From assembly GCA_027596075.1 (NCBI GenBank), contig JADGJC010000105.1, positions 1 to 64,000 of the forward strand: 64,000 nucleotides of DNA. The letters are read 5' to 3'. This DNA is from Rhizophlyctis rosea. Its lineage: Eukaryota; Chytridiomycota; Chytridiomycetes; Rhizophlyctidales; Rhizophlyctidaceae. The notes under the pieces are model-generated. The model made no database searches, was not told the DNA's origin, and was given only the letters and a program-made list of their open reading frames with translations. Of the stretch, positions 11,983 to 25,923 are shown piece by piece. How positions within the stretch are numbered: the first letter of the stretch is position 1; each line of letters opens with the position of its first letter. Position numbers and translations under genes: made by a program.

Positions 11983-14900
11983 TCACACCCCACCAACCCC
12001 CCCATTCCCATTCCCCTCCCCACCACCACCCTTCTCTCCCTCCCCTCCACCCACAACCACCTTACCCCCATCCTCGTCCTTCCCCACCGCACCATCCAAC
12101 ATACCCATCACCCCCTCCACCTTCCTAACCTGCGCCTCAACCAACAACCGCACCAAAACCTCCACCTGCCTCTCCTCAATCATCGCCAACTCCTCCGCCT
12201 TCGCCACCGCGGCGCGGAAGGCTGTTTCGGCTGCTTGGCGGAGGTGGGTGGGTGGAATGGGGGTTGTTAGGGGTGTGGGTGGTATTGTTGGTGGGGTGGT
12301 GGGCGGTGATGATGTGGGTTCTTTGTTCGTTCCGTCGACGTTCGAAGTCGTATCATTTTTGATTTCCGTACTACCGTTCGTCGGAGCCACAACTCCATCC
12401 AGTGCCACCGGTCCCAACCCGTCGCTCCCTACCCCACCCTCCCCAACCAAAACCCTCAAACCCCCCTCCGCAGCCGCACCCGCAACACCAGGCGTAACAA
12501 CACTCCCCAAAAACTTCACCAAACTCATCACAGGGTTCTTCGCACCGCCAAACGGTGTCTGGTCCAACAACCCCCCTTCTCCCTCCTCATCCCCTCCTTC
12601 CCCATTGACACCCTCCAACTCCATCCCCGCAAACCGCACCAAACACTCCCTCGCACCCTTCGTCCCAACATGCCGACTAACACCCTCCCAATCCCATTCC
12701 GCAATTTCACCATCGTCACCGTCCTGAGTTCCAGGTTTGACGTCACCCTCCGGACCATCATCAACAACCATGATGTCAACATCCTGCTTCACACCGCCGT
12801 ACATCTCTACTCCTTCAAGAAGTCGCAACACTTCTTCGTCCGTCCATGATGAGTCAGGTTTTCCATCCTCGTTCTTCGCGCCATTTCCGTCACTCTTCTC
12901 AGCATCCGCACCATGAAGCCCTTCTTCCATCACTCCTCCCTCTCCCCCTCCATCCTCCCCCTCCCCACCGCCCTCCACATCCCGACCCACTTCTTCACCC
13001 CCATCAACCCCCACCTCACCCCCAACCCTCTCCCTCTTAACACAAACCCCACCCTCCCCCCTCACAAACCTCTCAACCCTCTTCCTCTTACACCCAACCA
13101 GACTCTCAACCCGCACAAAATCCCTCCCCACAAAATCAAAAGGATATCTTCCCTCCACAAAACACTCGTCGCAAAGCTCAAATTCCGCGATCCGGGTGTG
13201 AACGTAGCGGGTTTTGCCGTAAGGTTGTGTGCAGGAGGGACAGGATTTTGTGAGCGGGGAGGGGGTGGTAACGGGGTCGTAGATTAGGGGTTCTGGTGTC
13301 GTGGTGATGGCGGAGATCGGGGTAGGTGAGGAAGTGATGGTGTGGTAGTCGAATGTTGTTAGTGGGAGGGAGTGGTGCTCGTATACCTGATAAGATTTAA
13401 CAACAATGTCAGCCAAGTCTCCGTCACGAACAGCACTTCCCAAGCACTGCAAAACCCCCCAACCACCAAAAAAACATACCGCAAAATTAATAACCCCCCA
13501 CCTCTCCAAACACTGATGAACCCTCAACAAATCATACACATCACATTCCAAATGCCTATAACACTCCCCGACCGTCAAATACAAGCCCGTATCAAGCTGA
13601 TAAAGCGTCACCATAAAGTTCCGGACGCGGACGTAATCGCTTTCCGTAAAGTCCACGGATTCCGGACTGTACATGTCGGGGAAGGCGAGGCGCTCGGTTT
13701 CGTGGATGGCGTCGAGGGTGAACCAGGAGGCGGTGGGTGGGAGGGTGAGGGTGGTTGGCTGGAAAAGGAGAGAATTGGATGGAGGAGGGTTGTCGTTTGT
13801 GGAGGAGGAAGTGGGGTCTGGCTCGGTTTTGATTGCGTCGGTCTCCATATTTGTGACTCCATCCTGCTCGTCGCCTTCATTCCAGTCAGGGTAATGGGTG
13901 TCGAAATGGTCGACAAATGTATGCGGTTTCAACTCGGGGGACGTTTCCTCCTTCTCCTGGAAATTCGATTGACGTAATGGGAGGTCCTTCACGGCGGTCC
14001 GTCGCTCCGTTTCCGACTTTTCGTCTGGCGGCAAGAGGATCGTGCGGGTATTGGGTCGGGTATAGGAGATGTTGTGGAAGACTGTAACATCAAACGGTTC
14101 ATATTCGCTCTTCTTGGATTTTGTGATGCGGCGGCTCAGGTCGACCACTTCCACCAAAGGTACGGGGATGGGTCCGTCACGCAACTGGGCGTCTTCCATT
14201 CCCACCTCTAGCCCATCTTCTGTGGGTGCGACTGAAGATCGGTCATCCAACTCGGCGATGCTAACGCTATTCTCTTCCTCTTCCTCCTGATCTGACTCGT
14301 CCTCATCTTCTTGCGATGCCTCATCGGATGCGTCCTCCGACTCGGGCTGCGCCTCCGGGAACTCCGGCTCCTCCACCTCATAGTCTTCTTCATTCTGATG
14401 GCGGCATGTCAGTTTCTAGCAGAATGCGGAAGGGACCACATTGCGCAATTACTGTGAGACGGATACGTACCATCCATTCCTGAAACTTGGCACTGTCGCG
14501 AAGCCATCGCGTCGATACATGCCAGGGTCCTTCATGTTCTGGGGGCGGCTAGTAAAGATGCAAGAAGTCGGTCATTCACAGGGGTCACTTTGTCGATTTC
14601 AATTTCAGCAGCTAGCCCCCCCATCGCGAGCACTGACACTGGCCCCCCGCACACACACACTCTCTCTACCCCCAACCCCCCCCCCACACCAAAAAGCCGA
14701 AACCAACACAAAAACACCACCCCCACAACGCAACAAAAAACAACCCAAAACAAACATATAACCAGAATAGACAACCATAAACTTAACANNNNNNNNNNAC
14801 CCCCATCCCCATAGGCACGACCCCACACCAACCAGCCCACCCCAACCAGGCCACACCAACCAGCCCACAGCATCCTTCTCCCTCTCATTCCCACCATTAC

Positions 14901-15788
14901 GCTTCACTTCCTCCGCCATCCTCACCTCGGGATCCATGTAATCTCCTGATGACTCTGGTACCCATACATCTGCCGAATCCGGCTTGTACCTGAACAATGT
15001 AAACAAACTGGATCAGAATTACTGTAGGCGATCCCTTAATTTATAAATTCGCTTGCTCATACATACCAATAATGCAACAAACAAAACCCGCCCAGCTTCT
15101 CCAATGACCGATACCATTCCTGATCGCCCCCTTCATCTTCGTGTGCGTCTACAAAGTTTTGCTGGATAACGTGGGTGACTTCAGGCTTCATGTATGGGAC
15201 AACGGTCGCTTTGAGCTTATAGGCGACAGCTGTGAACTCTGTCCGCAGGTCTTCATCGACGGAGCTTGCGAAGGCGATGCAGGGGTTGGCCAGCAGTCCG
15301 GCGGTCATGAGGGCTTCGGAGATCCTGGTCAAGAGTTCCACGTGCTTCCCTTTCTTCCCGGCATTCGTCAGGTCCCATCTTCTCCACCCAAACTCGACGC
15401 GCACGTCGTATGCCGCTTTGAGGATTACGTAGAGTGACCCATCCTGTGAAAGGTCCTTGAAGAGCTTTGTGGGCACACGCGTCAAGGCGGCGGTGGCCTG
15501 CGATGGTGGTTTTGAGAAGAGGTCGGCTTGGAAGTGCTGTATTGACTGTGTGAAAGCCGCCAACTCCTTTGCGGGTATTGGTATGGTGATGAACTGTTGT
15601 AGTTGTTGCACATTGTATTCTTGAGATAGTTCTTCTGATAGCTTTTCAGCGAGTGGTGCGAACGCTGCGAGTACGACCGGGTGTTTGTAATATCTGAAAC
15701 CTGTTGCCTTTTCCTTTGTTGGTGCGGTTGGTGTTGCAGCGGCAGTAGGTTGGGTTGTTGGCGAAGTTGGTTGAGGCAAGGATGCCAT
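11983..15788 (-). CDS. SWI3: SWI3/SMARCC-type chromatin-remodelling subunit
   Basis: Core scaffold of SWI/SNF- or RSC-type remodellers. Five exons: 15788-15067, 14989-14926, 14548-14471, 14394-13480 and 13386-11983, about 1060 residues. The first three exons encode the N-terminal module known from animal SMARCC1/2. It ends in HYWYKPDSADVW and, across the exon 3/4 junction, FQEWMNEEDYEVEE, which closely matches SMARCC. Next come a SWIRM domain (about residues 510-595), a CPSC...CDEC zinc-like segment, and a SANT domain (SSWTDEEVLRLLEGVEMYGG...). The C-terminus is Gly/Glu/Lys rich. The 93-nt intron 13479-13387 is itself in frame, so a naive frame would read through it. Intron 14925-14549 contains the 10-N gap. 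Retention of the N-terminal module makes it closer to animal SMARCC than to yeast Rsc8. Confidence 0.92.
14789..14798. other. Assembly gap of 10 N
   Basis: Ten N bases inside intron 14925-14549 of the SWI3-type gene, flanked by C-rich low-complexity sequence (CCCCC runs, ACAC). True length unknown. The joined protein across this intron needs no extra residues, so the gap probably affects only intronic DNA. Confidence 0.95.
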
Positions 15789-16379
15789 CGTGGGTCGACT
15801 GTGGGAGACCAGTTGACCCCTTCAGTGCGGGGTTTGGGCTGAAGCCTGGTTGCTGACAGCCTGACACCAAGAATCTTGTTCCGAGGCAGATTGGCGAGAT
15901 GATTGAGGCCTGATGGGGCAGCGCGTGGCTTAGTGATGAGTCATACTATGTCACACAACCCCATTCACATTTGGAATGATCATTGTGGCACAGGAGAGAG
16001 AGTGTTGCCACATCCACACCCACCAGACACCCACCATGGTCCATCGTTCCGGGCATTGGGGCCACATGTGATGCAGACACCACGAACTCACAGCCCTGTG
16101 TCACTCTTGTAGAACACTCATACCACTCTTACCACCAGCAATCCCTTCCCTTCCACCCGCCTCCCTCCACACTCACAACACCCAACCAACACACACGTCC
16201 GGCAATCGTTGTCCCAATTGGACCTCACTCTATCTATCTATCGGCCAACTACCGCGTGTCGTGTTGCACTCGGAAGGGCTGCTCTTAACCCCAACAATAT
16301 CACTGGAGAGCCTGCGGCATTAGCGTGTCGGTGTGGTCTGTTACCCACCTATCAGAACTTTACATAGGCTCCTGCCACA
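15789..16379. promoter_or_regulatory. Divergent intergenic region, SWI3 / RhoGAP gene
   Basis: 591 bp between outward-facing starts. It contains ACCAC/CCAC-rich and TCTATCTATC stretches near 16140-16240. No exon recognised. Confidence 0.45.
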
Positions 16380-20422
<4,043 letters not shown>

Positions 20423-21369
20423 TCAATCACCCGCATTCATCATCATCTCAAACCAACGCGATATCGGCATCTGATATCCGTCTGTGTCACTGTCACAAGT
20501 GCTAGGGCATTCATCTCAATCGGTCTTTCATACCATTGTGTTGGATATCAAAGTAGTTCCGAAATGAAGCCCCAGCTATATTATACCTCTATGAATTCCT
20601 TTTCCTTAGTTATATCCCTTCTGTCCGAGCCATCTTTTTTGTGTTGTGTTGTGGTGTAGGCGCTGTGTATGTTTTTCAAACAAGTGGATCTCTTTGGACG
20701 AATGAGAATTTTTTCTGCATTGCACACTGCTCAGCGGCCAATGAAAGGGTGATCGTTGTGGGTCGACAGAAGGACTTGCGTATTTTTCCGCCAGTTGCAT
20801 CTTTTTTGAACCAATGAAATTTTTTTTTGAGATGCTTGGCGGCCAATGATGGCTGATTGTCGTTTGATCGACATGGGTACTTGAGTGGAAGTTCGCGCCG
20901 TCTGAAAATCATTGTAGATCGCGAAGTGTTGGTGCTGATCTGTTGTGTGGAGCTTGTGGAGGAGAAGTACTTGAGTGGAAGTTTTGCGCCATCTGAAAAT
21001 CATTGCGGATCCTGAAGTATTTGTGCAGATCTGTTGTTCGGGATTTTTGGAGGAGAAGGGTGCTGATGAGTGTTGGTGAGTGTAGGACCCTGTGGCTTGC
21101 GTTCCATTTCCGCCACATTGCACACTCAGCTTTTTCACGTGAGACGCTTTAGGCTTGACGCGTCTTGGTCCTCTTGGATTGAAGCCGCTTGTTCCCAAAA
21201 ATAACACGCCTTTTCCCATGCACCCTCCCGCGCAATCGTGTCGATAACATATCCAAGTTCTGTTTAGGATATTGGTGTCTCGTTAGGTGATCTCATCCAA
21301 GAGTAGTTAGTGCTGTAGCGGCTGGGCTTCCTTTTCTATCTTGATAGGATCCGGGTGGGGTCAATAACA
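20423..21369. promoter_or_regulatory. Upstream region of carnitine acetyltransferase gene
   Basis: 947 bp with no exon I can support. It holds three CCAAT motifs with similar flanks (near 20738, 20813 and 20842), a CACGTG element near 21136 and a diverged 90-bp tandem duplication (20878-21058). CCAAT boxes suggest a CCAAT-binding-complex input, which in fungi often tracks respiratory and carbon metabolism; this is inference. Confidence 0.5.
20878..21058. repeat. Diverged 90-bp tandem duplication
   Basis: Copy 1 is 20878-20967 and copy 2 is 20968-21058. Both begin TACTTGAGTGGAAGTT, continue through TCTGAAAATCATTG and end GGAGGAGAAG, with scattered substitutions and small indels between. A more degenerate related segment may precede copy 1 at about 20740-20780. 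Confidence 0.85.
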
Positions 21370-24105
21370 ATGGCAATACCGCGAGCAACAAGAAGGGGTG
21401 TAGGACTGCTAGCCGTTGCCGGTGTGCAACGGTCACCATTACCTTGGTAAGTCCCTCTTCTCCATCTCCCCCACCCACTTTCCCTCACCCCTTCGACCTC
21501 CCACAGCCACCGCCTCTCCCACCGCTGCCTCTCAACCCCCGTCAAAACCTTCGCCAACCAATCCAAGCTACCCAGACTCCCCGTGCCCACGCTCGAAAAC
21601 CTATCCCAGAAGTACCTCGCGAGCTGCAAACCCTTGCTTTCGGAGGAGGATTTCGCGACGACTGAGGAGGCTGTGGGGGAGTTTGTTAGGGCTGGTGGGG
21701 TGGGGGAGGTGTTGCAGGGGCGATTGGTGGAGTATGAGAAGAAGCAGAAGGTTTGTGTTGGGGAGGGGTGAATCATTACGCGTTTTCCCCGAGGAAAAGG
21801 TACTTACCGCGAGAACCCTTTCCACCCAACAGAACTCATGGCTAGAAGACATATGGTTGAACAAGGCGTATCTGGAGTGGCGGGAACCGAGTTTGATTAA
21901 TGTGAATTGGTGGTGTCAGTTTAAGGATCATCCGAAGCAGGATCACTTTTTGCTGCGGAGACCACCGCCGAAGGGCGCTATTAGCGCTTGGCAGGTTGAG
22001 CGGACCGCGGGGTTGATCAGTAATTTTTTGAATTTCAAGGATATGTTGGATAAGTGAGTTTTTTGCGGAGTGTTTGTGGATTGAGGCACATGGATCTGAC
22101 AAACCCCTTCGCCCGTAGTGAGACATTACCTCCTGAATACCAGAAGGACACGCCTTTGGACATGAACCAATACAAAACGCAGTTTGGCGCTTGCAGGATT
22201 CCGGGCAGTCCTGCAGATACGATTCATACGGAATACCCCAGCACAGCGAGACATATTGTTGTTCTGATGCAAGATCAGATTTACAAGGTGGATGTGATCA
22301 GGGAAGATGGTGCGCGTGTGCCGTTGAAGGAGTTGGAACGGTGAGATTCTCTTGACGACACACGACACCATATGCCACATCCTCAAAATCCACCCACCCA
22401 GCCTCCTCTTCGCCGTCGGACGAAACTGCCTCGCCACCGAACCGGAACCCCCTATCGGCCTCCTCACCGCCGGCCAGCGCGACAACTGGGCCCAAGCCCA
22501 CACCAAACTCCTCGCCCTAAGCCCCGAAAACGCGGCCAACTTTGAAACAATCAAAACCGCGCTGTTCGCCGTGTGTCTCGATGACTATTCACCGAATAAG
22601 AATCTGGATATTTCGCATCATCATATTTTCCATGGGTTTAATGCGAAGAATCGGTGGTTTGATAAGACTTTGCAGTTGATTGTTGGGAGTAATGGACGGG
22701 CGGGTGTTAATGGCGAGGTATGAGTGTGTGTGATGTTCGGGTGTGGCGGTTGGATTGTGTCACGATCGTCGGCTCATGCGTCTGTTCAGCACTCACCAGC
22801 TGACGCTACTACACCTGGCAAAATCTTCGATTACATCCTTTCCAAGTAAGTTTCATGGATCTTCACTCCAGCCGGAAACGGAATCCTATATCTAAGACCT
22901 GCATTTTCAGCGAACCTGCCGTCGATCCCGCAGGAAGTGAACTGTACCCGTCCCTTCCTGATCCCGTGAAGTTGAAATGGACCGTTGATGAAGAAGTGGA
23001 GCAATCGATCAAGAAGGCCGAGCAAACAGCCCTTGCACTCATCAAAGATACGGACAGTAACCTTTTCCAAACGACCATTTACGGATCTAGATTCATGAAG
23101 GAAGTTGGTAAGTAATCGTAGTGCATCGAAAGTCATATGTGACGTTTTTGATTTTTCGTTCGTGCTGATTGCTAATCGATGATGAATTATGGTATATTAG
23201 CGCAATGCAGTCCGGACGCATACGTCCAGATTGCCCTTCAACTTGCTTACTACCGCGCCAGCAAAACGCAAGAACCCACAGCAGTGTATGAGTCTGCATC
23301 CACACGGATGTTCCTGCACGGACGGACGGAAACGGGACGGAGCATGACCGAGGAGACATGGGCGTTTGTGAAATCGTTTGACGATGACAACGTCTTGGTA
23401 AGCGCTCCGATATCTTATGAACATTGATGTTTAGCCCCACACGTCACTCAGCTAAACACCCAACCCCTAGTACGACGACAAACGCGCCCTCTTCCAAAAA
23501 GCCATCAAATCCCAATCCACCTACATGCGCGAAGCCTCCCTCGGCCGCGGCATCGACCGCCACATGCTCGGCCTTCGCTCTATGATCCAATCCGAAGAAG
23601 AAGGGCGTTCCGCCACCCTCTTCAACGACAAAGCATTCGGCATCAGCATGAATTTCCGTCTTTCCACGAGCAACATGAGTCCCGGCAAGTGGTTTTGGGG
23701 CGGGTTTGGACCGGTTGTGCAGGACGGGTATGGAGTGAATTACGCGATTGATAAGGATGAGTTGAAGTTTTCGATTTCGTCGAGGAAGAGTTGTGAGGAG
23801 ACTAGTTCGCATCGGTTTAAGATGGAGTTGGAGAGGGTTTTGATTGATATGTTTATTTTGTTTCCTAAGAGGTGAGAGGGTGTCGCTTTTCTGACCTGTG
23901 GCTCCGCTGTCGTTGACCATATGATTTCTATCGCTTCGATAGGTCGGAGGTTTGGGGCGCGGGATGGGCCAAGAGACATGGTAGAGAGAGGATGGCGGAA
24001 CGGTACTTGACGCGCATGAAGAGCATCAGTGATGGGTACTTGGAGAAGCGGGAGGAGATTTTGAAACGATACCAAACGGAGAAGAAGGACTCGGCGGATC
24101 AGTAA
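21370..24105 (+). CDS. CAT2: Carnitine O-acetyltransferase, mitochondrial type
   Basis: Transfers acetyl groups between CoA and carnitine so acetyl units can cross organelle membranes. Ten exons: 21370-21446, 21507-21750, 21833-22053, 22119-22340, 22402-22717, 22790-22845, 22911-23107, 23201-23397, 23471-23871 and 23943-24105; 697 residues. The first 45 residues are Arg/Ser rich without acids (RATRRG, HRLSHR), a likely mitochondrial presequence. The mature start KLPRLPVPTLENL is family-typical. The catalytic His sits in EHSPADATTP, at the start of exon 6. STSNMSPGKWFWGGFGPVV is the C-terminal carnitine/CoA-site segment. There is no peroxisomal SKL end (terminus SADQ). Acetyl rather than long-chain specificity is inferred from overall resemblance to CRAT/Cat2. 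Confidence 0.93.
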
Positions 24106-24739
24106 AGGGGTTGGAGCTTTTTGTTGCAGGGTTTTTATGGTCCCCATCTTGTTTCTTTCTTTTACTTCGTTGTTCTTTGTATTTATCCCTCGTATATTTA
24201 CTGCTTTTCCTTGTGGCCCCTTGTGAATTTGAGACCCTTTTGCGAAATGGTCTGGTTATAGATGGTGGACGTATGGTTCAAGGCGGAAGGACGAATTGAA
24301 CTTTGTGATTCGTGCATCGCAACCTCTAAAGTTTACCATAACTGCACGTCCAACGCAACGTCACTGGCTCCCGTGATGCTGCACATCTTTGGTCCTTCCG
24401 GGAAGGGAAGTCGCACCGATTCACGGCAGCTCAATGCAAATTGGGTGGTGATGCTTTCCTTTCAGCAAAACAGCTTGCACGCCTCACACGCAAGAAGCTG
24501 ATTGCTGAAGTAGCCATGGTGCACGTATTTCACAACCCTTGCACATACGCAACTGCAGACCGCAGGGCCTGCTGCACTGCCTCTTATGACCCCGTGTCTG
24601 ACGGACGTCAAAGATTTCGGAGTTGTGTGCTCCTACGCAACAGCTGCTCAATCTGACGCCTCTCCAGCAATGGACCCAGTTTCAAATACGATCCACTTGC
24701 AGAGATCCCACTGGACCATCCGTTGCATACAGCGCTGGA
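24106..24739. other. Gene-poor stretch before transposon relic
   Basis: About 630 bp. It includes the 3' UTR of the carnitine acetyltransferase gene and then sequence with no recognised exon; it may include unrecognisable transposon-derived DNA. Confidence 0.35.
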
Positions 24740-25080
24740 GCAGTTTGCCAAAACTGTTTTCCAAGACCCGTCGGAGCTCCTGCCCGACCGAGGTGATGAT
24801 AACGTCTCCATCAAACTTGTTGATGAAAACACACCGTCCACACCACACGGCTCTCCATCCAATGTCTGCTGATGGGCAGGCAGAGGTACGCCGCCAGGTT
24901 GACATACTGCTATTCAAATGCTGGATTCAGCATTCCAAGTCACGTTGGGGCGCAGCACGCCCTTTTGCAAAAGAAAAAATGGATGGCACGCTACGCATGT
25001 CTGTGGACTATCGGGCACATCAACAAGGTGACTGTCAAGGACCGTACACCTTTGCCTAATGTGGGCGAGGTCCCATCAAG
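24740..25080 (+). mobile_element. Decayed Ty3/gypsy reverse-transcriptase fragment
   Basis: Three reading frames in succession give the N-terminal RT region of a Ty3/gypsy polyprotein. The order is FAKTVFQDPSELLPDRG, then (frame change after a stop) VRRQVDILLFKCWIQHSKS, WGAARPFAKEK and GTLRMSVDYRA, then a second frame change to INKVTVKDRTPLPNV. Typical elements have KGWIxPSxSPWGAPVLFVKKKDG and LRMCVDYRALNKVTVK. The catalytic palm is absent, since sequence similarity ends soon after PLPNV. It is a dead remnant. Confidence 0.85.
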
Positions 25081-25115
25081 CGTGAACAAAGGCAAGAAGC
25101 CACCCCCCCGTTCTT

Positions 25116-25886
25116 ATGACAATCGTCACAACGACCTCATCAGCAATTGGTGCTGCATCAAGGGCCACATCGAGGCTGATTGCCGTGGGAAGAAGAACGG
25201 GGAAAGCAAAGGTTGGAGTTAATCAAGCTGATGTAACTAGAGATAACGATAGTCAGTCTGTGACTTCTGATAGTGCTATTTCTGATGCCTATCCATCTTT
25301 TCTTTTTGAGCACGTCACATTTGTGAATGCTGCTTCTGGCTTTTCCTGGCCTGCAACACACCAGTATGTTGAGGTAAACATTGCTAAAACAGTCGAGGGC
25401 GCCGTCAAGCCCAGCCCCTTGTTCTTCCGATTGTATTCAGACAAGAGATCAGAGTCCCTGATTCAAGGACGCACGTTCGTTGTTCATGGCAAACTGTTTG
25501 GTATGTTTACTCGCATTCTGGTAGATCCTGGATGCAACACTGTGATCGTTCGTGACGGTCGAGTTAAGCAGCACAAGCTGGCCTCGTACACACCCAGGAC
25601 TGTCATTGACATTCAATGGGGTGATGATGCGGGTGAGCACAAGGCTACCCGCATGCTGTATGCTGATTTGACCATGTGGGGCAATGAAGGCAAGCACTTT
25701 ATGCGCAATGACCCACCGTACATCTGCGCACCTCTCCAGGTTGATGTCATCTTGGGTTTGCCATCCATCATGGCCCTGGACCAATTCCATCTTTTCAATG
25801 ATTCCGGCTCCCCAGCCATGCGCTTCTCTGATGGCGGACAACATCCATCATCCGATTGTTGCGCGCCCCAAACAAGCATTCACTGA
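25116..25886 (+). mobile_element. Ty3/gypsy gag zinc-knuckle and protease relic
   Basis: One open frame of 256 codons. It carries a damaged CCHC knuckle (WCCIKGHIEADC; the first Cys is replaced by Ser) close to its start. Near residue 130 is a retropepsin-like segment RILVDPGCNTVIV, in which the catalytic DSG/DTG reads DPG, then VDVILGLPS at about 210. The frame is long for a relic, but both key sites are altered, so no activity is expected. It lies downstream of the RT piece, the reverse of the normal gag-protease-RT order. Confidence 0.75.
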
Positions 25887-25923
25887 GCAGAGTCAATACA
25901 TGTTTCTGATAAAAACACTATAG

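Noticed and set aside
14532..15006. Separate small gene at the N gap
   Set aside because: The exon fragments here join in frame with both flanks to give the SMARCC N-terminal module, so they belong to the SWI3-type gene.
25080..25260. Intact functional retrotransposon
   Set aside because: The RT piece has a stop and frame changes, the protease centre and zinc knuckle are altered, and the order is scrambled.
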